This document shows positions 1-6,419 of a stretch of DNA of 7,046 bases, piece after piece (the stretch's first letter is position 1; every line of letters begins with the position of its first letter). A program made the position numbers and the translations under genes. The notes below the pieces were generated by a model. It saw nothing but the letters and a program-made list of their open reading frames with translations, was not told the DNA's origin and did no database searches. The DNA lies in the NCBI GenBank assembly GCA_016288675.1, contig JAEELC010000154.1, positions 1 through 7,046 of the forward strand. The letters run 5' to 3'. The stretch comes from Acholeplasmatales bacterium. GTDB taxonomy: Bacteria > Bacillota_I > Bacilli_A > Acholeplasmatales > Anaeroplasmataceae.

Positions 1-58
1 CACTATTATTTTCTGTAATCTTTTTAATTCCGTCTTCCGTTTTATAGATTAAGTTCAT
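1..58 (-). CDS. 5' end of an unidentified gene, cut by the window edge
   Basis: An ATG at 58-56 opens a frame that stays open to the window edge. The 19 visible residues begin MNLIYKTEDG and end KITENNS. A strong ribosome site (AAAAGGAGAG on the minus strand, 64-73) lies 5 nt upstream, which is the main reason to accept the gene. It follows the GPH symporter on the same strand and is probably in its operon. In such loci the partner is often a glycoside hydrolase or another sugar-catabolic enzyme, but the visible residues are too few to identify any family, so no function is assigned. Confidence 0.6.
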   Translation of the reverse strand, partial: MNLIYKTEDGIKKITENNS

Positions 59-80
59 AAAAACTCTCCTTTTTGCATAA

Positions 81-107
81 ATCCTAACTCAAAAATAGAG
101 TTAGGAT
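81..107 (-). repeat. Intercistronic hairpin between symporter gene and next gene
   Basis: A perfect 10-bp inverted repeat (ATCCTAACTC / GAGTTAGGAT) with a 7-nt AT loop lies between the symporter stop codon (127-129) and the ribosome site of the next gene. Neither strand has a clean U-tract after the stem, so it is a poor intrinsic terminator. It more likely acts as an mRNA processing or stability element that sets the ratio of the two cistrons, or as a leaky terminator. That role is inferred; the inverted repeat is directly visible. Confidence 0.7.
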
Positions 108-126
108 CTATTAATACTTATAAAAT

Positions 127-1623
127 TTATTCTTCTTTTGAAGTGTTTAGATCTTTATTTGATTCTAAAGCATTGATTTCTTCATTTGATTCAATAGCAG
201 CTAAATATTCAGTGTCGCTATCCTTAGCAATTGCATTCATAACCTTCTTTTCATCATAGAACATTAGAATTACTGCACCAAGCACACAGAATACAACAGC
301 TGTAATACCAACAATCATAAGACCAAATGCTGAAGCTGTAATATCATTAGAATGCATTAACTCTTCACGAGTTGTATTTGTACCAATGATAGCTAAACTT
401 GTGAACGCAAGCATTGCTACAGATTGACCTAATTTCATAGCAAATGTACGAGCAGCGAAGAACATACCTTCTCTCTTTTCACCTGTAGCAATTGAATCTT
501 CTTCAGCAATATCAGCAACAATAGATTGAGGAATAATACCAAGTAAAGCCATTGGGAAGGCAGCAACTACTACTACAAGGCCACCAAATAAATAACCAAC
601 AAAGTTATTCGCACTTGGATGAATTGCTGAGCAAATTGCAGTAAGAGCATATGCTAAAGCAAGACCTAAGAAACCAAAAATAGTAAGCTTCTTCTTACCA
701 AATTTCTTTACTAAGCCAGTAACAATTGGATAGAAGCAAGCAGATAGAACTGTCATAAGTCCCATAAATACCATTACTAAGCTTTCAGGTAAATTCATAG
801 ATACCTTAACAAAGAATGGAAGACCAGTTTGGAATAATGTTAAACCAACCCAGTACATAATATCTGAACCAGTAAATACACGGAAATCTTTATTAGTCAA
901 GCTAGCTTTTAAAGACTTGAATGCATTTGTATTAGCTGGTTTAGCTTCTACAAAGTCTGTTTCATTTAATTTGAATGTAGGAATAAGCATACAAATAACT
1001 GCAACTACAGCTAAAATAACAAAACAAATTCTATAACTCCAATAATAACCAACAGCACCCTTTAATAATCCTGCAAATACGAATGGTGTATAAGCTAATA
1101 AAGTACCAGCAAAATAAGTAAGTGAAATGTAAGTTGAAATATTCATTCTATCTTCTTGTGTCTTACCAAATTCACTAATTAAAGCGTTGTAAGGTGTGCA
1201 ATAAATAGTCATAAATGTATAGAATAATACTAAGAAAATTGCAACCCAAGCAATGTTAGCACCTTTTGATTCAAAATTAGCCATAAATACTAAGCAAGTA
1301 CATACAGCAAATGGAATAGAAGCTACCTTCATGAAAGGAAGTCTTCTTCCCTTAGGATTCTTTGAATTATCAGATAAATTAGCAACCATTGGGTCAGTTA
1401 CAGCGTCCCAAATACGACATAAAGCTGTAATTAAGCCTAAAACAGTTAAAAAGCCTCCAATAACAAGTCCTGGTGGAATTAAAGCTTTAACTCCATCATC
1501 AATAGCATCCTGTCCAATTAAATAGAAAGATACTAACCAGGCGTTAATTAAACCACCTAGAATTGACCAACCAAGTTGACCAACAGCAAAAATCCACATT
1601 TGCTTTTTAGTTAAACGATTCAT
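127..1623 (-). CDS. GPH-family sugar:cation symporter (MFS, MelB-like)
   Basis: The 498-residue polytopic membrane protein has about twelve hydrophobic segments and a hydrophilic, acidic C-terminal tail (about 457-498). It probably imports a glycoside, oligosaccharide or hexuronide together with Na+ or H+. The family signature is the block R70-I-W72-D73-A-V-T-D77-P78 in the second helix, followed by SDNSKNPKGRRLPF at 84-97, the cytoplasmic loop typical of glycoside-pentoside-hexuronide symporters. D73 and D77 match the spacing of the cation-ligand aspartates D55 and D59 of E. coli MelB. Length is normal for the family, and there is no fused IIA domain as in LacS. The ATG at 1623 is preceded by AAGGAG (1635-1640). 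A promoter with a cre site lies upstream and a second gene follows downstream, which suggests a catabolite-controlled sugar operon. The family is secure; the substrate cannot be read from the sequence. Confidence 0.9.
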   Translation of the reverse strand: MNRLTKKQMWIFAVGQLGWSILGGLINAWLVSFYLIGQDAIDDGVKALIPPGLVIGGFLTVLGLITALCRIWDAVTDPMVANLSDNSKNPKGRRLPFMKVASIPFAVCTCLVFMANFESKGANIAWVAIFLVLFYTFMTIYCTPYNALISEFGKTQEDRMNISTYISLTYFAGTLLAYTPFVFAGLLKGAVGYYWSYRICFVILAVVAVICMLIPTFKLNETDFVEAKPANTNAFKSLKASLTNKDFRVFTGSDIMYWVGLTLFQTGLPFFVKVSMNLPESLVMVFMGLMTVLSACFYPIVTGLVKKFGKKKLTIFGFLGLALAYALTAICSAIHPSANNFVGYLFGGLVVVVAAFPMALLGIIPQSIVADIAEEDSIATGEKREGMFFAARTFAMKLGQSVAMLAFTSLAIIGTNTTREELMHSNDITASAFGLMIVGITAVVFCVLGAVILMFYDEKKVMNAIAKDSDTEYLAAIESNEEINALESNKDLNTSKEE

Positions 1624-1663
1624 ATTTTATCTTCTCCTTTTTTAAACCTCAATAAAAAAAAAT

Positions 1664-1689
1664 AAGTAGTTACTTTTAATTTACTACTT
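1664..1689. repeat. Inverted repeat overlapping the -10 of the symporter promoter
   Basis: AAGTAGT (1664-1670) and ACTACTT (1683-1689) form a perfect 7-bp inverted repeat separated by 12 bp. It spans the predicted -10 box and start site, the position expected for a repressor operator. The minus strand continues into a long T run (1652-1660), so the same repeat could fold as a terminator for transcripts arriving from further upstream. Operator and terminator are both possible and the sequence does not decide between them. Confidence 0.45.
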
Positions 1690-1706
1690 GTAAATATAAA
1701 AGTCAA
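1678..1706 (-). promoter_or_regulatory. Sigma-A promoter of the symporter operon
   Basis: On the minus strand a -35 box TTGACT (1706-1701) is followed after exactly 17 bp by TAAATT (1683-1678) as the -10 box. Transcription would start near 1671 and give a 5' leader of about 48 nt before the ATG at 1623. The perfect -35 box, the spacer length and the adjacent cre site support the call despite the AT-rich background. Confidence 0.7.
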
Positions 1707-1720
1707 TGTAAACGCTATCA
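1707..1720. promoter_or_regulatory. cre site (CcpA or another LacI-family operator)
   Basis: TGTAAACGCTATCA matches the degenerate catabolite-response consensus TGWNANCGNTNWCA at every position. It sits directly upstream of the -35 box of the symporter promoter, centred near -43. CcpA bound here could block RNA polymerase; cre sites just upstream of promoters can also activate. A pathway-specific LacI-type regulator could use the same pseudo-palindrome. The match is directly visible and fits a sugar-transport gene; which protein binds is inferred. Confidence 0.7.
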
Positions 1721-1740
1721 TTTTAGCTTAAAAGTTAAAA

Positions 1741-1754
1741 ATAAAGCGTTATCT
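1741..1754. promoter_or_regulatory. Second, degenerate cre-like site
   Basis: ATAAAGCGTTATCT keeps the cre core (AAAGCGTTATC) but differs from the consensus at the first two positions and the last. Its centre is 34 bp from the centre of the good cre site, about three helical turns. It could be an auxiliary operator bound cooperatively on the same DNA face, or chance similarity in AT-rich DNA. Confidence 0.35.
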
Positions 1755-1890
1755 ATGGCATTTTCTACATTTTAGTTACAATTTAAGATTTAAATAAACA
1801 AAGTGTATATATAATATACTCATTTAAATAAAAACACAAACAATATTTTAAAAAAAATATGATTTTAATAATCTTCTTTAAATTATTTAT

Positions 1891-2493
1891 TTAATATTCT
1901 AAGTTAATTATGAATAAGTTTTTAGCAAATAAAAATCCATTAAGTATAAAATAATGACTTAATGGACATTTATTATTAATTGATTTTAATTCTTTTTTTC
2001 TAAAAGTAATTGGTGATTCACCATAATATCTTTTAAACGAATATGAAAAGTGCTCAGATGTTGAGAAGCCAACGAGTTCTGATAGTTCATTTATTGAAAT
2101 ATTTGTATATTCAAGTTTGTTTGCAGCAAAACTCATTTTTATTTCTTTTTTTAATTCATTAAATGTTTTATTATAATTTTTATTTAAATATCTTTGTAAT
2201 TCTCTTACACTCATATTCAATCTCTTAGCTAAATCAATTACACTAATAGTAGAAAATTCATTAAATAGTATATCTTCTATTTCAAATTGTAAACTAACTT
2301 TATCCCAATGTGATATTTTTTTGCCAGTAACATTAGAATTCCTTAGTATCTTTACAATTATACTTTTCATATTTGATACAATAATTTCATTGTATCCAAA
2401 TTTTTTTGTTTTAAATTCAAAATATAACGCTTGGAAATGCGATAACAAATCAAATGTATCTTTTCCAACAAAAATTTTATTTAAATATGGCAA
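1891..2493 (-). pseudogene. AraC-family regulator, 3' segment with the DNA-binding domain
   Basis: This 200-codon frame carries the two helix-turn-helix motifs of an AraC/XylS DNA-binding domain. Numbered from the TTG at 2493, the first is at about 84-105 (DLAKRLNMSVRELQRYLNK) and the second at about 133-155 (INELSELVGFSTSEHFSYSF), followed by the usual family ending YYGESPITFRKK. The helical stretch at 13-50 resembles the linker between sensor and HTH domains. The frame has no credible start: TTG at 2493 lacks a normal ribosome site, and the first ATG comes at residue 42. The preceding part of the protein is in another frame, entered at the G5 run (2510-2514). The last 25 residues are encoded by a terminator hairpin, so the original stop codon probably lay near 1966-1968. 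It may once have controlled the neighbouring symporter gene. The domain call is firm; loss of function is strongly suggested. Confidence 0.75.
1928..1966 (-). terminator. Intrinsic terminator inside the 3' end of the AraC frame
   Basis: On the minus strand TCCATTAAGT (1966-1957) pairs perfectly with ACTTAATGGA (1945-1936) across an 11-nt loop and is followed by TTTTTATTT. This 10-bp stem with a U-tract is a good terminator for the AraC gene. It lies inside the open frame, which argues that the frame originally ended at or just before 1966-1968. Confidence 0.7.
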
Positions 2494-2958
2494 ATATTCT
2501 TTCTTCGAACCCCCAGCAATCTAATTTGTCAACTAATTGTTCTTTTATAACTGTTTGATTTTTTTTATCAGTAAAAACTATTTCATCTAACTTTTCATAT
2601 ACTCGATAAACCTTATCTAATTCTGGGGTTTTAATTCTAGTTCCATCATTTAAATAAAAATATAACTTACCTTCATCAATTCTACTAAAAAACAATATTT
2701 TTGTACCAATATTAAGAATTTTAATAGCACTAATATCTGATATTTTAATTACATTATACGCTTTATATGTATTTATATTAATAGTTTTATCTATAGAATT
2801 ATATATAACAACATCATCAGGGGTTTTCTTATTTTTATATAAATAGTATGGTATAAGTCATGGATATCACGCATTTCTTGAATATGTCTGTCTATAACAA
2901 TAAAATCTACTTTTAATAATTTTATTATATCAAATAAATTTATTGAATTAAGTTCAAA
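2494..2958 (-). pseudogene. AraC-family regulator, 5' remnant in two broken frames
   Basis: Two open stretches on the minus strand continue the regulator upstream. One is open from 2857 to 2477 and reads through KLYFYLNDGTRIKTPELDKV to KLDCWGFEERIF; the run LDCWG recalls the tryptophan-containing end of AraC-type sensor domains. The other is open from 2958 to about 2821 and contains KVDFIVIDRHIQEMRDIHD, which has a response-regulator-receiver look. They are joined by a frame change near the CCCC run at 2823-2820, and the upstream stretch is preceded by a TAA at 2961-2959. Removing one G from the G5 run at 2514-2510 gives CWGSKKEYLPYLNKIFVGKD, joining smoothly into the HTH segment. No ATG with a ribosome site begins any of these stretches. 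A decayed regulator of roughly 350 residues explains them best; the exact sensor domain type is uncertain. Confidence 0.55.
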
Positions 2959-3044
2959 TTATTTGATTCCAAAAAAGAATTCTATAATTTTGATGATTAA
3001 ATAATTTAGTTAAATAAATATATTTTTAATAGAAACTAATAAAT

Positions 3045-3073
3045 TTGAAAAATATATTTAATAATTTTAAATT
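3045..3073 (+). promoter_or_regulatory. Possible promoter of the GNAT-like gene
   Basis: TTGAAA (3045-3050) is followed after 17 bp by TAAATT (3068-3073), placing a start near 3080 and a leader of about 30 nt before the ATG at 3112. The surrounding DNA is so AT-rich that such pairs arise by chance, and another -10-like TATAAA at 3078-3083 is possible. The gene does need its own promoter because its upstream neighbour points the other way. Confidence 0.35.
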
Positions 3074-3111
3074 ACATTATAAAATAATAATTGATTTAAA
3101 GAGGTATTATA

Positions 3112-3954
3112 ATGTTAAAAAAAATAAATGAGAAAGAATTTGATGAATATATAAATTTTGCTTATGAATTAGCAATGAATAAAGAAAAATGTTCTTATCC
3201 TATTTTTTATGATGGGATAAAAACAAAAAAAGTTTTTTTTGATATTGAAAAAGAATCTTTTAAATCAAAAGATTCTGAAATATTATTATACATTGAAAAT
3301 AATAATGTAGAAGGTTGGATTAATTATTATTATATTGAAGATGATAAATATATTCAACTTACTACATTTTCTATTAAAAAAAATACAAATATAGCTTTAA
3401 AGGAATTTATACAATACATTAATAATAAATTCCATGACTATGAATTATACTTAGGATTTCCTCTAGATAATAAAGAAGCTATTAGCTATTTATCTACTAA
3501 AGCTGAATTAATAGAATCTTCATACAATAATGTACTACATCTTAATGATATTAAGTTATTATCTAATAATAAAAATATTATAAAGATTAATAGAGACAAT
3601 TATCATTATTTTAAAGAAATACATACTGATACTAATTTATATTGGACTGAAGATAAAATATATAATGATTTAGATAATTGGAATATTTATGTTAAAGTAT
3701 TAAATAATTCTCCTGTATCAGCTATATTTGCAACAAATGCAGATAAAGATATTCTCGAAATATTTGGATATTACCTAGAAAAAGATAATAAAGATAGTTT
3801 AAAAGAATTAATTGAAAATCTTATAAGTAATTCTTATGTAAATAAGAAATATATAATATTTTTTGAAGATAATAGTGAAAACGAAATAGAAATTTTAAAT
3901 ATAGGATTTAAATGTATAGGCAAATATTTATGCTATAAAATTAATACCAAATAA
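3112..3954 (+). CDS. Probable GNAT-family N-acetyltransferase (tandem GNAT-like fold)
   Basis: The 280-residue soluble protein has no signal peptide or membrane segment. Its N-terminal half has the strand pattern of a GNAT fold: EILLYIENNNVEGWINYYYI at about 56-75 matches the 'own-sequence, then G-W-I' strands, and a later stretch (ELYLGFPLDNKEAISYLST, about 115-133) resembles the GNAT region ending in an asparagine and an alpha helix. The second half (about 155-277) repeats a weaker version, ending EILNIGFKCIGKYLCYKI, like the closing 'GF' strand pair. Tandem GNAT proteins of this sort are common in low-GC Gram-positives, but the substrate is unknown. An obvious acetyl-CoA loop (R/Q-x-x-G-x-G/A) is not visible, so activity is uncertain. 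The ATG follows AAAGAGG by 7 nt. It is monocistronic with a terminator directly after the stop. Codon use is extremely AT-rich, more so than the que genes. Confidence 0.6.
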   Translation: MLKKINEKEFDEYINFAYELAMNKEKCSYPIFYDGIKTKKVFFDIEKESFKSKDSEILLYIENNNVEGWINYYYIEDDKYIQLTTFSIKKNTNIALKEFIQYINNKFHDYELYLGFPLDNKEAISYLSTKAELIESSYNNVLHLNDIKLLSNNKNIIKINRDNYHYFKEIHTDTNLYWTEDKIYNDLDNWNIYVKVLNNSPVSAIFATNADKDILEIFGYYLEKDNKDSLKELIENLISNSYVNKKYIIFFEDNSENEIEILNIGFKCIGKYLCYKINTK

Positions 3955-3956
3955 AT

Positions 3957-3990
3957 GAGGTGAAAGAATATACTTTTACCTCTTTTATTT
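3957..3990 (+). terminator. Terminator of the GNAT-like gene
   Basis: GAGGTGAAAG (3957-3966) pairs with CTTTTACCTC (3973-3982) over 10 bp with one G-U pair and a 6-nt loop, followed by TTTTATTT. It begins 2 nt after the TAA stop codon. The minus strand lacks a T-tract after this stem, so it acts mainly on the plus-strand transcript. Confidence 0.85.
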
Positions 3991-4004
3991 ATGTTTTAAT
4001 TGAA

Positions 4005-4036
4005 CAAAAAAAATAAGGAAGTACAATTGTACTTCC
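4005..4036 (-). terminator. Terminator of the que operon
   Basis: A perfect 20-bp palindrome (4017-4036; arms GGAAGTAC and GTACTTCC around AATT) is followed on the minus strand by TTATTTTTTTTG (4016-4005). It begins 3 nt after the queF stop codon. Together with the plus-strand terminator at 3957-3990 it insulates two convergent transcripts within about 85 bp. Confidence 0.9.
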
Positions 4037-4039
4037 AAA

Positions 4040-4522
4040 TTATCTATTATCAACTTTTTCAGGATACATATCATGGAACATTAAACGTTGTTCAGCCATA
4101 CGTTCAAACTTAGTATTTTCTCTACCCCAGTTTGCATATGGATCAATTGAAATTCCACCACGAGGTAAGAATTTACCCCAAACTTCAATATATCTAGGAT
4201 TTAATAATTTCTTTAAATCCTCCATGATTACGTTTACAACATCCTCATGGAAATCTCCATGATTTCTAAATGAGAATAAGTATAATTTTAAGCTCTTACT
4301 CTCTACGCAGAATTCATCTGGAATATATGAAATATAAATTGTTGCGAAATCTGGTTGACCTGTAATTGGGCATAATGCTGTAAATTCAGGACAATTAAAT
4401 TTAACAAAATAATCATTTTCTGGATGCTTATTAGAGAAACGCTCAAGTACTTCTGGAGCGTAATCGCTTGAGTAAGTAGTTTTCTTACCTAAATTCTTTA
4501 AACCTTCATTTGTTCTATCCAT
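4040..4522 (-). CDS. queF: NADPH-dependent preQ0 reductase (7-cyano-7-deazaguanine reductase)
   Basis: QueF reduces the nitrile of preQ0 to the aminomethyl group of preQ1, the last step before insertion into tRNA by Tgt. The 160-residue protein is the short, single-domain (B. subtilis type) form. Visible hallmarks are the nucleophilic cysteine C51 in CPITGQPD with D58, the QueF signature ESKSLKLY at 74-81, and FHE at 91-93, whose glutamate contacts substrate. The ATG at 4522 was chosen because GAGGAG (4530-4535) lies 7 nt upstream. An earlier ATG at 4537 overlaps that ribosome site. It is the last gene of the operon, 1 nt after the queC stop and just before a strong terminator. Its presence points to tRNA queuosine rather than 7-deazaguanine in DNA. 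All key residues are present. Confidence 0.95.
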   Translation of the reverse strand: MDRTNEGLKNLGKKTTYSSDYAPEVLERFSNKHPENDYFVKFNCPEFTALCPITGQPDFATIYISYIPDEFCVESKSLKLYLFSFRNHGDFHEDVVNVIMEDLKKLLNPRYIEVWGKFLPRGGISIDPYANWGRENTKFERMAEQRLMFHDMYPEKVDNR

Positions 4523-4523
4523 A

Positions 4524-5219
4524 TTATTTCTCCTCATATTCAATAGGGTCTTTTACCCCATTAGCTTCAAAAGCTTTAATTCTATCTATACAAGTACCAC
4601 ATCTACCACAAGCCTTATCATGACCCTCATAACAAGACCAAGTTAATTCATATGGTACTTTTAAATCTAAACCAATTTTAACAATATCAGCCTTATGCAT
4701 GTTAACAAAAGGTCCAACAACAGAAACCTTTTTACCACTGCCTAAATAAATAGCATCATTTATAGCTTTTGTAAATTCTGGTGAGCAATCTGGATATGCT
4801 TCACCAGCTACATCATCAGCATGTGCACCATAATAAATAATGTCACAATTCTTTGAAAGTGCAATTGAAGCGGCGCTTGATAAGAATAAACCATTTCTAA
4901 ATGGTACATAAGTAGATAATGTACCACCATTTAGTTCTTGTAATTGTTTAGAATAATCGCCTTCTGGGACATCAATATCAGCATTTTGTGAAAGCAATGA
5001 GCAATTAGAATATGCAAATATTTTAGCTAAATCTAAGAAAATATGTTCTACTCCATAATAAGATGCAATTTTATTGCTAGCTTCAATTTCTTTAACATGC
5101 TTTTGTCCATAAGAAACAGATAAGGCTACAACATTATCCTTACCATATTTATTAATTGCCATAGCTAAAGCTGTAGTAGAATCAAGTCCACCTGAAAATA
5201 AAACTAATGCACGACTCAT
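4524..5219 (-). CDS. queC: 7-cyano-7-deazaguanine (preQ0) synthase
   Basis: QueC uses ATP and ammonia to convert 7-carboxy-7-deazaguanine to preQ0. The 231-residue cytosolic protein starts with the PP-loop ATPase motif [10 protein letters not shown] (S9-G-G-L-D-S14). It ends with the zinc site C196-x7-C204-x2-C207-x2-C210 ([15 protein letters not shown]), both diagnostic of QueC and at the expected positions. Length is typical. The ATG at 5219 shares its A with the folE stop codon (TAATG), so translation is probably coupled; GGAGG lies about 10 nt upstream, inside the end of folE. queF follows after 1 nt. No anomalies. Confidence 0.97.
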   Translation of the reverse strand: MSRALVLFSGGLDSTTALAMAINKYGKDNVVALSVSYGQKHVKEIEASNKIASYYGVEHIFLDLAKIFAYSNCSLLSQNADIDVPEGDYSKQLQELNGGTLSTYVPFRNGLFLSSAASIALSKNCDIIYYGAHADDVAGEAYPDCSPEFTKAINDAIYLGSGKKVSVVGPFVNMHKADIVKIGLDLKVPYELTWSCYEGHDKACGRCGTCIDRIKAFEANGVKDPIEYEEK

Positions 5220-5767
5220 TATCTAAAAACCTCCATATTAATGTTACCTATACTAGATACAGTAACTGTCTTACTTCTCTTTTTAATACCACGAGCAGTA
5301 ACACAAGAGTGGCAGCCTTCAATACGAACACAAATATCTTTAGAACCAGTAATCTTTTGTACGCAATACATAATATCATTACCAATACGTTCTTGTAATT
5401 GTAATCTCTTAGCACACATATCAGCAATACGTGCAAGCTTAGATAAGCCAATAACCTTACCAGAAGGAACATATGCAATATCAACAGTCATATCATACAT
5501 TAATGCTAAATGATGCTCACAATGAGAGAAAATATCAATATCTTTAACTACAACAACATTTTTAGAATCAGTTAAATAATCTTCATCAAAGCTTTTATTA
5601 AACATTTCAGCTATCTCATCATTAGTATAATTCATACCTTCAAATTGTTCTAAATACATTTCTGCAGCACGACGTGGAGTATCAATTAAACCTTCACGAT
5701 TTACGTCATCTCCAAGAGCTTCTAAAATTTCTTTAAAAGCGTGTTCAAGTCTATCTTTATCAATCAT
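5219..5767 (-). CDS. folE: GTP cyclohydrolase I (type IA)
   Basis: FolE opens GTP to 7,8-dihydroneopterin triphosphate and formate, the first committed step of both folate and queuosine synthesis. The 182-residue protein carries the zinc and catalytic motif SHCEHH (C83, H85, H86), the core [10 protein letters not shown] at 105-114, RLQLQER at 121-127, and the second cysteine region CHSCVTARG (C152, H153, C155), where C155 is the third zinc ligand. The ATG at 5767 lies 1 nt after the queE stop and has AGAGGAG 6 nt upstream. Its place between queE and queC implies that this copy feeds QueD. No folate genes (folP, folK, folB) are in the window, so whether it also serves folate synthesis cannot be told. 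Confidence 0.97.
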   Translation of the reverse strand: MIDKDRLEHAFKEILEALGDDVNREGLIDTPRRAAEMYLEQFEGMNYTNDEIAEMFNKSFDEDYLTDSKNVVVVKDIDIFSHCEHHLALMYDMTVDIAYVPSGKVIGLSKLARIADMCAKRLQLQERIGNDIMYCVQKITGSKDICVRIEGCHSCVTARGIKKRSKTVTVSSIGNINMEVFR

Positions 5768-5768
5768 G

Positions 5769-6419
5769 TTATACTCCTCTCTTGTTAGGATCCCAAATCA
5801 CCTTATGAATTTGAAGACATAATCTAACAGAATTTAAATTATTTTTAATTAAGAAATCAACAATGCTTGGTAATTCAATCATACCAAATACTGGTGAAAT
5901 CATACAATTTGTCTTATTAATTAAATCGTACTTCTTCATAATTTCTAAAGCTCGATTTAAATCTTCTTCTGTACCACAAACAAACTTAACTGAATCCTTC
6001 TTTGTAACATAATCATAGTTAGTAGTATCCATCTTATGCTCCATTAAAGAAACAGGAAGCTTATAATCAAGTGTAAATGAAACATTATCAATATTTAAGA
6101 AATCCTTAATATTAATTGAACCATTAGTTTCAATTTCTACATTAAAGCCAAGACGTGAAAGTCTTGCCATTAATATATCAACATCTTTTTGAATTAATGG
6201 TTCTCCTCCTGTTAATGTTACATTTTTAACATTTTGCTTAACACAATATTCAACTATAGAATCAATTGATTCATCTGTCCAAACAGGATTTTCAAATGAA
6301 TATTTTGTATCACAAAATGAGCAACGAAGGTTACAATTAGAAAAACGGATGAATGTCGCAAGTTCACCTTGTTTTAAGCCCTCACCATTAATTGAAACGA
6401 ACTTTTCTATTACTTGCAT
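5769..6419 (-). CDS. queE: 7-carboxy-7-deazaguanine synthase (radical SAM)
   Basis: QueE is a radical-SAM enzyme that contracts the ring of 6-carboxy-tetrahydropterin to 7-carboxy-7-deazaguanine. The 216-residue protein shows the [4Fe-4S] cluster motif C29-x3-C33-x2-C36 ([10 protein letters not shown]), preceded by the conserved start [10 protein letters not shown] at 10-19. It also has the SAM-binding TGGEP at 70-74 and the QueE-typical C-terminus [10 protein letters not shown]. The ATG at 6419 lies inside queD, overlapping it by 10 nt, with no recognisable ribosome site upstream, so translation is probably coupled to queD. An in-frame TTG at 6434 would add five residues that do not match the family start. 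Function is secure. Confidence 0.96.
   Translation of the reverse strand: MQVIEKFVSINGEGLKQGELATFIRFSNCNLRCSFCDTKYSFENPVWTDESIDSIVEYCVKQNVKNVTLTGGEPLIQKDVDILMARLSRLGFNVEIETNGSINIKDFLNIDNVSFTLDYKLPVSLMEHKMDTTNYDYVTKKDSVKFVCGTEEDLNRALEIMKKYDLINKTNCMISPVFGMIELPSIVDFLIKNNLNSVRLCLQIHKVIWDPNKRGV

Noticed and set aside
1253..1525. A 90-codon open frame on the plus strand inside the symporter gene
   Set aside because: It is antisense to a clear GPH membrane protein, has no ribosome site and its translation resembles no protein family.
1804..1820. AT-only palindrome GTATAT-ATA-ATATAC as an operator
   Set aside because: It is a short alternating AT repeat in AT-rich intergenic DNA, about 100 bp upstream of the promoter; chance is sufficient.
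2321..2524. A 67-codon open frame on the plus strand across the AraC remnant
   Set aside because: It lies opposite AraC-derived sequence and has no ribosome site; open frames arise readily as shadows here.
2840..2870. TGA codons in the regulator remnant read as tryptophan (mycoplasma code)
   Set aside because: The intact genes checked use TGG for tryptophan and none needs TGA; the TGAs fall in a region with other frame damage.
3000..3070. Near-direct repeats of AATATATTT upstream of the GNAT-like gene
   Set aside because: They are low-complexity AT sequence with no spacing regularity; no CRISPR array or iteron pattern.
4523..4543. Upstream starts for queF (ATG at 4537, TTG at 4543)
   Set aside because: The ribosome site GAGGAG lies at 4530-4535 and serves the ATG at 4522; the upstream starts overlap it.
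5207..5513. Several open frames on both strands overlapping folE
   Set aside because: FolE has every catalytic and zinc residue in its own frame, and the other frames give low-complexity translations without ribosome sites.
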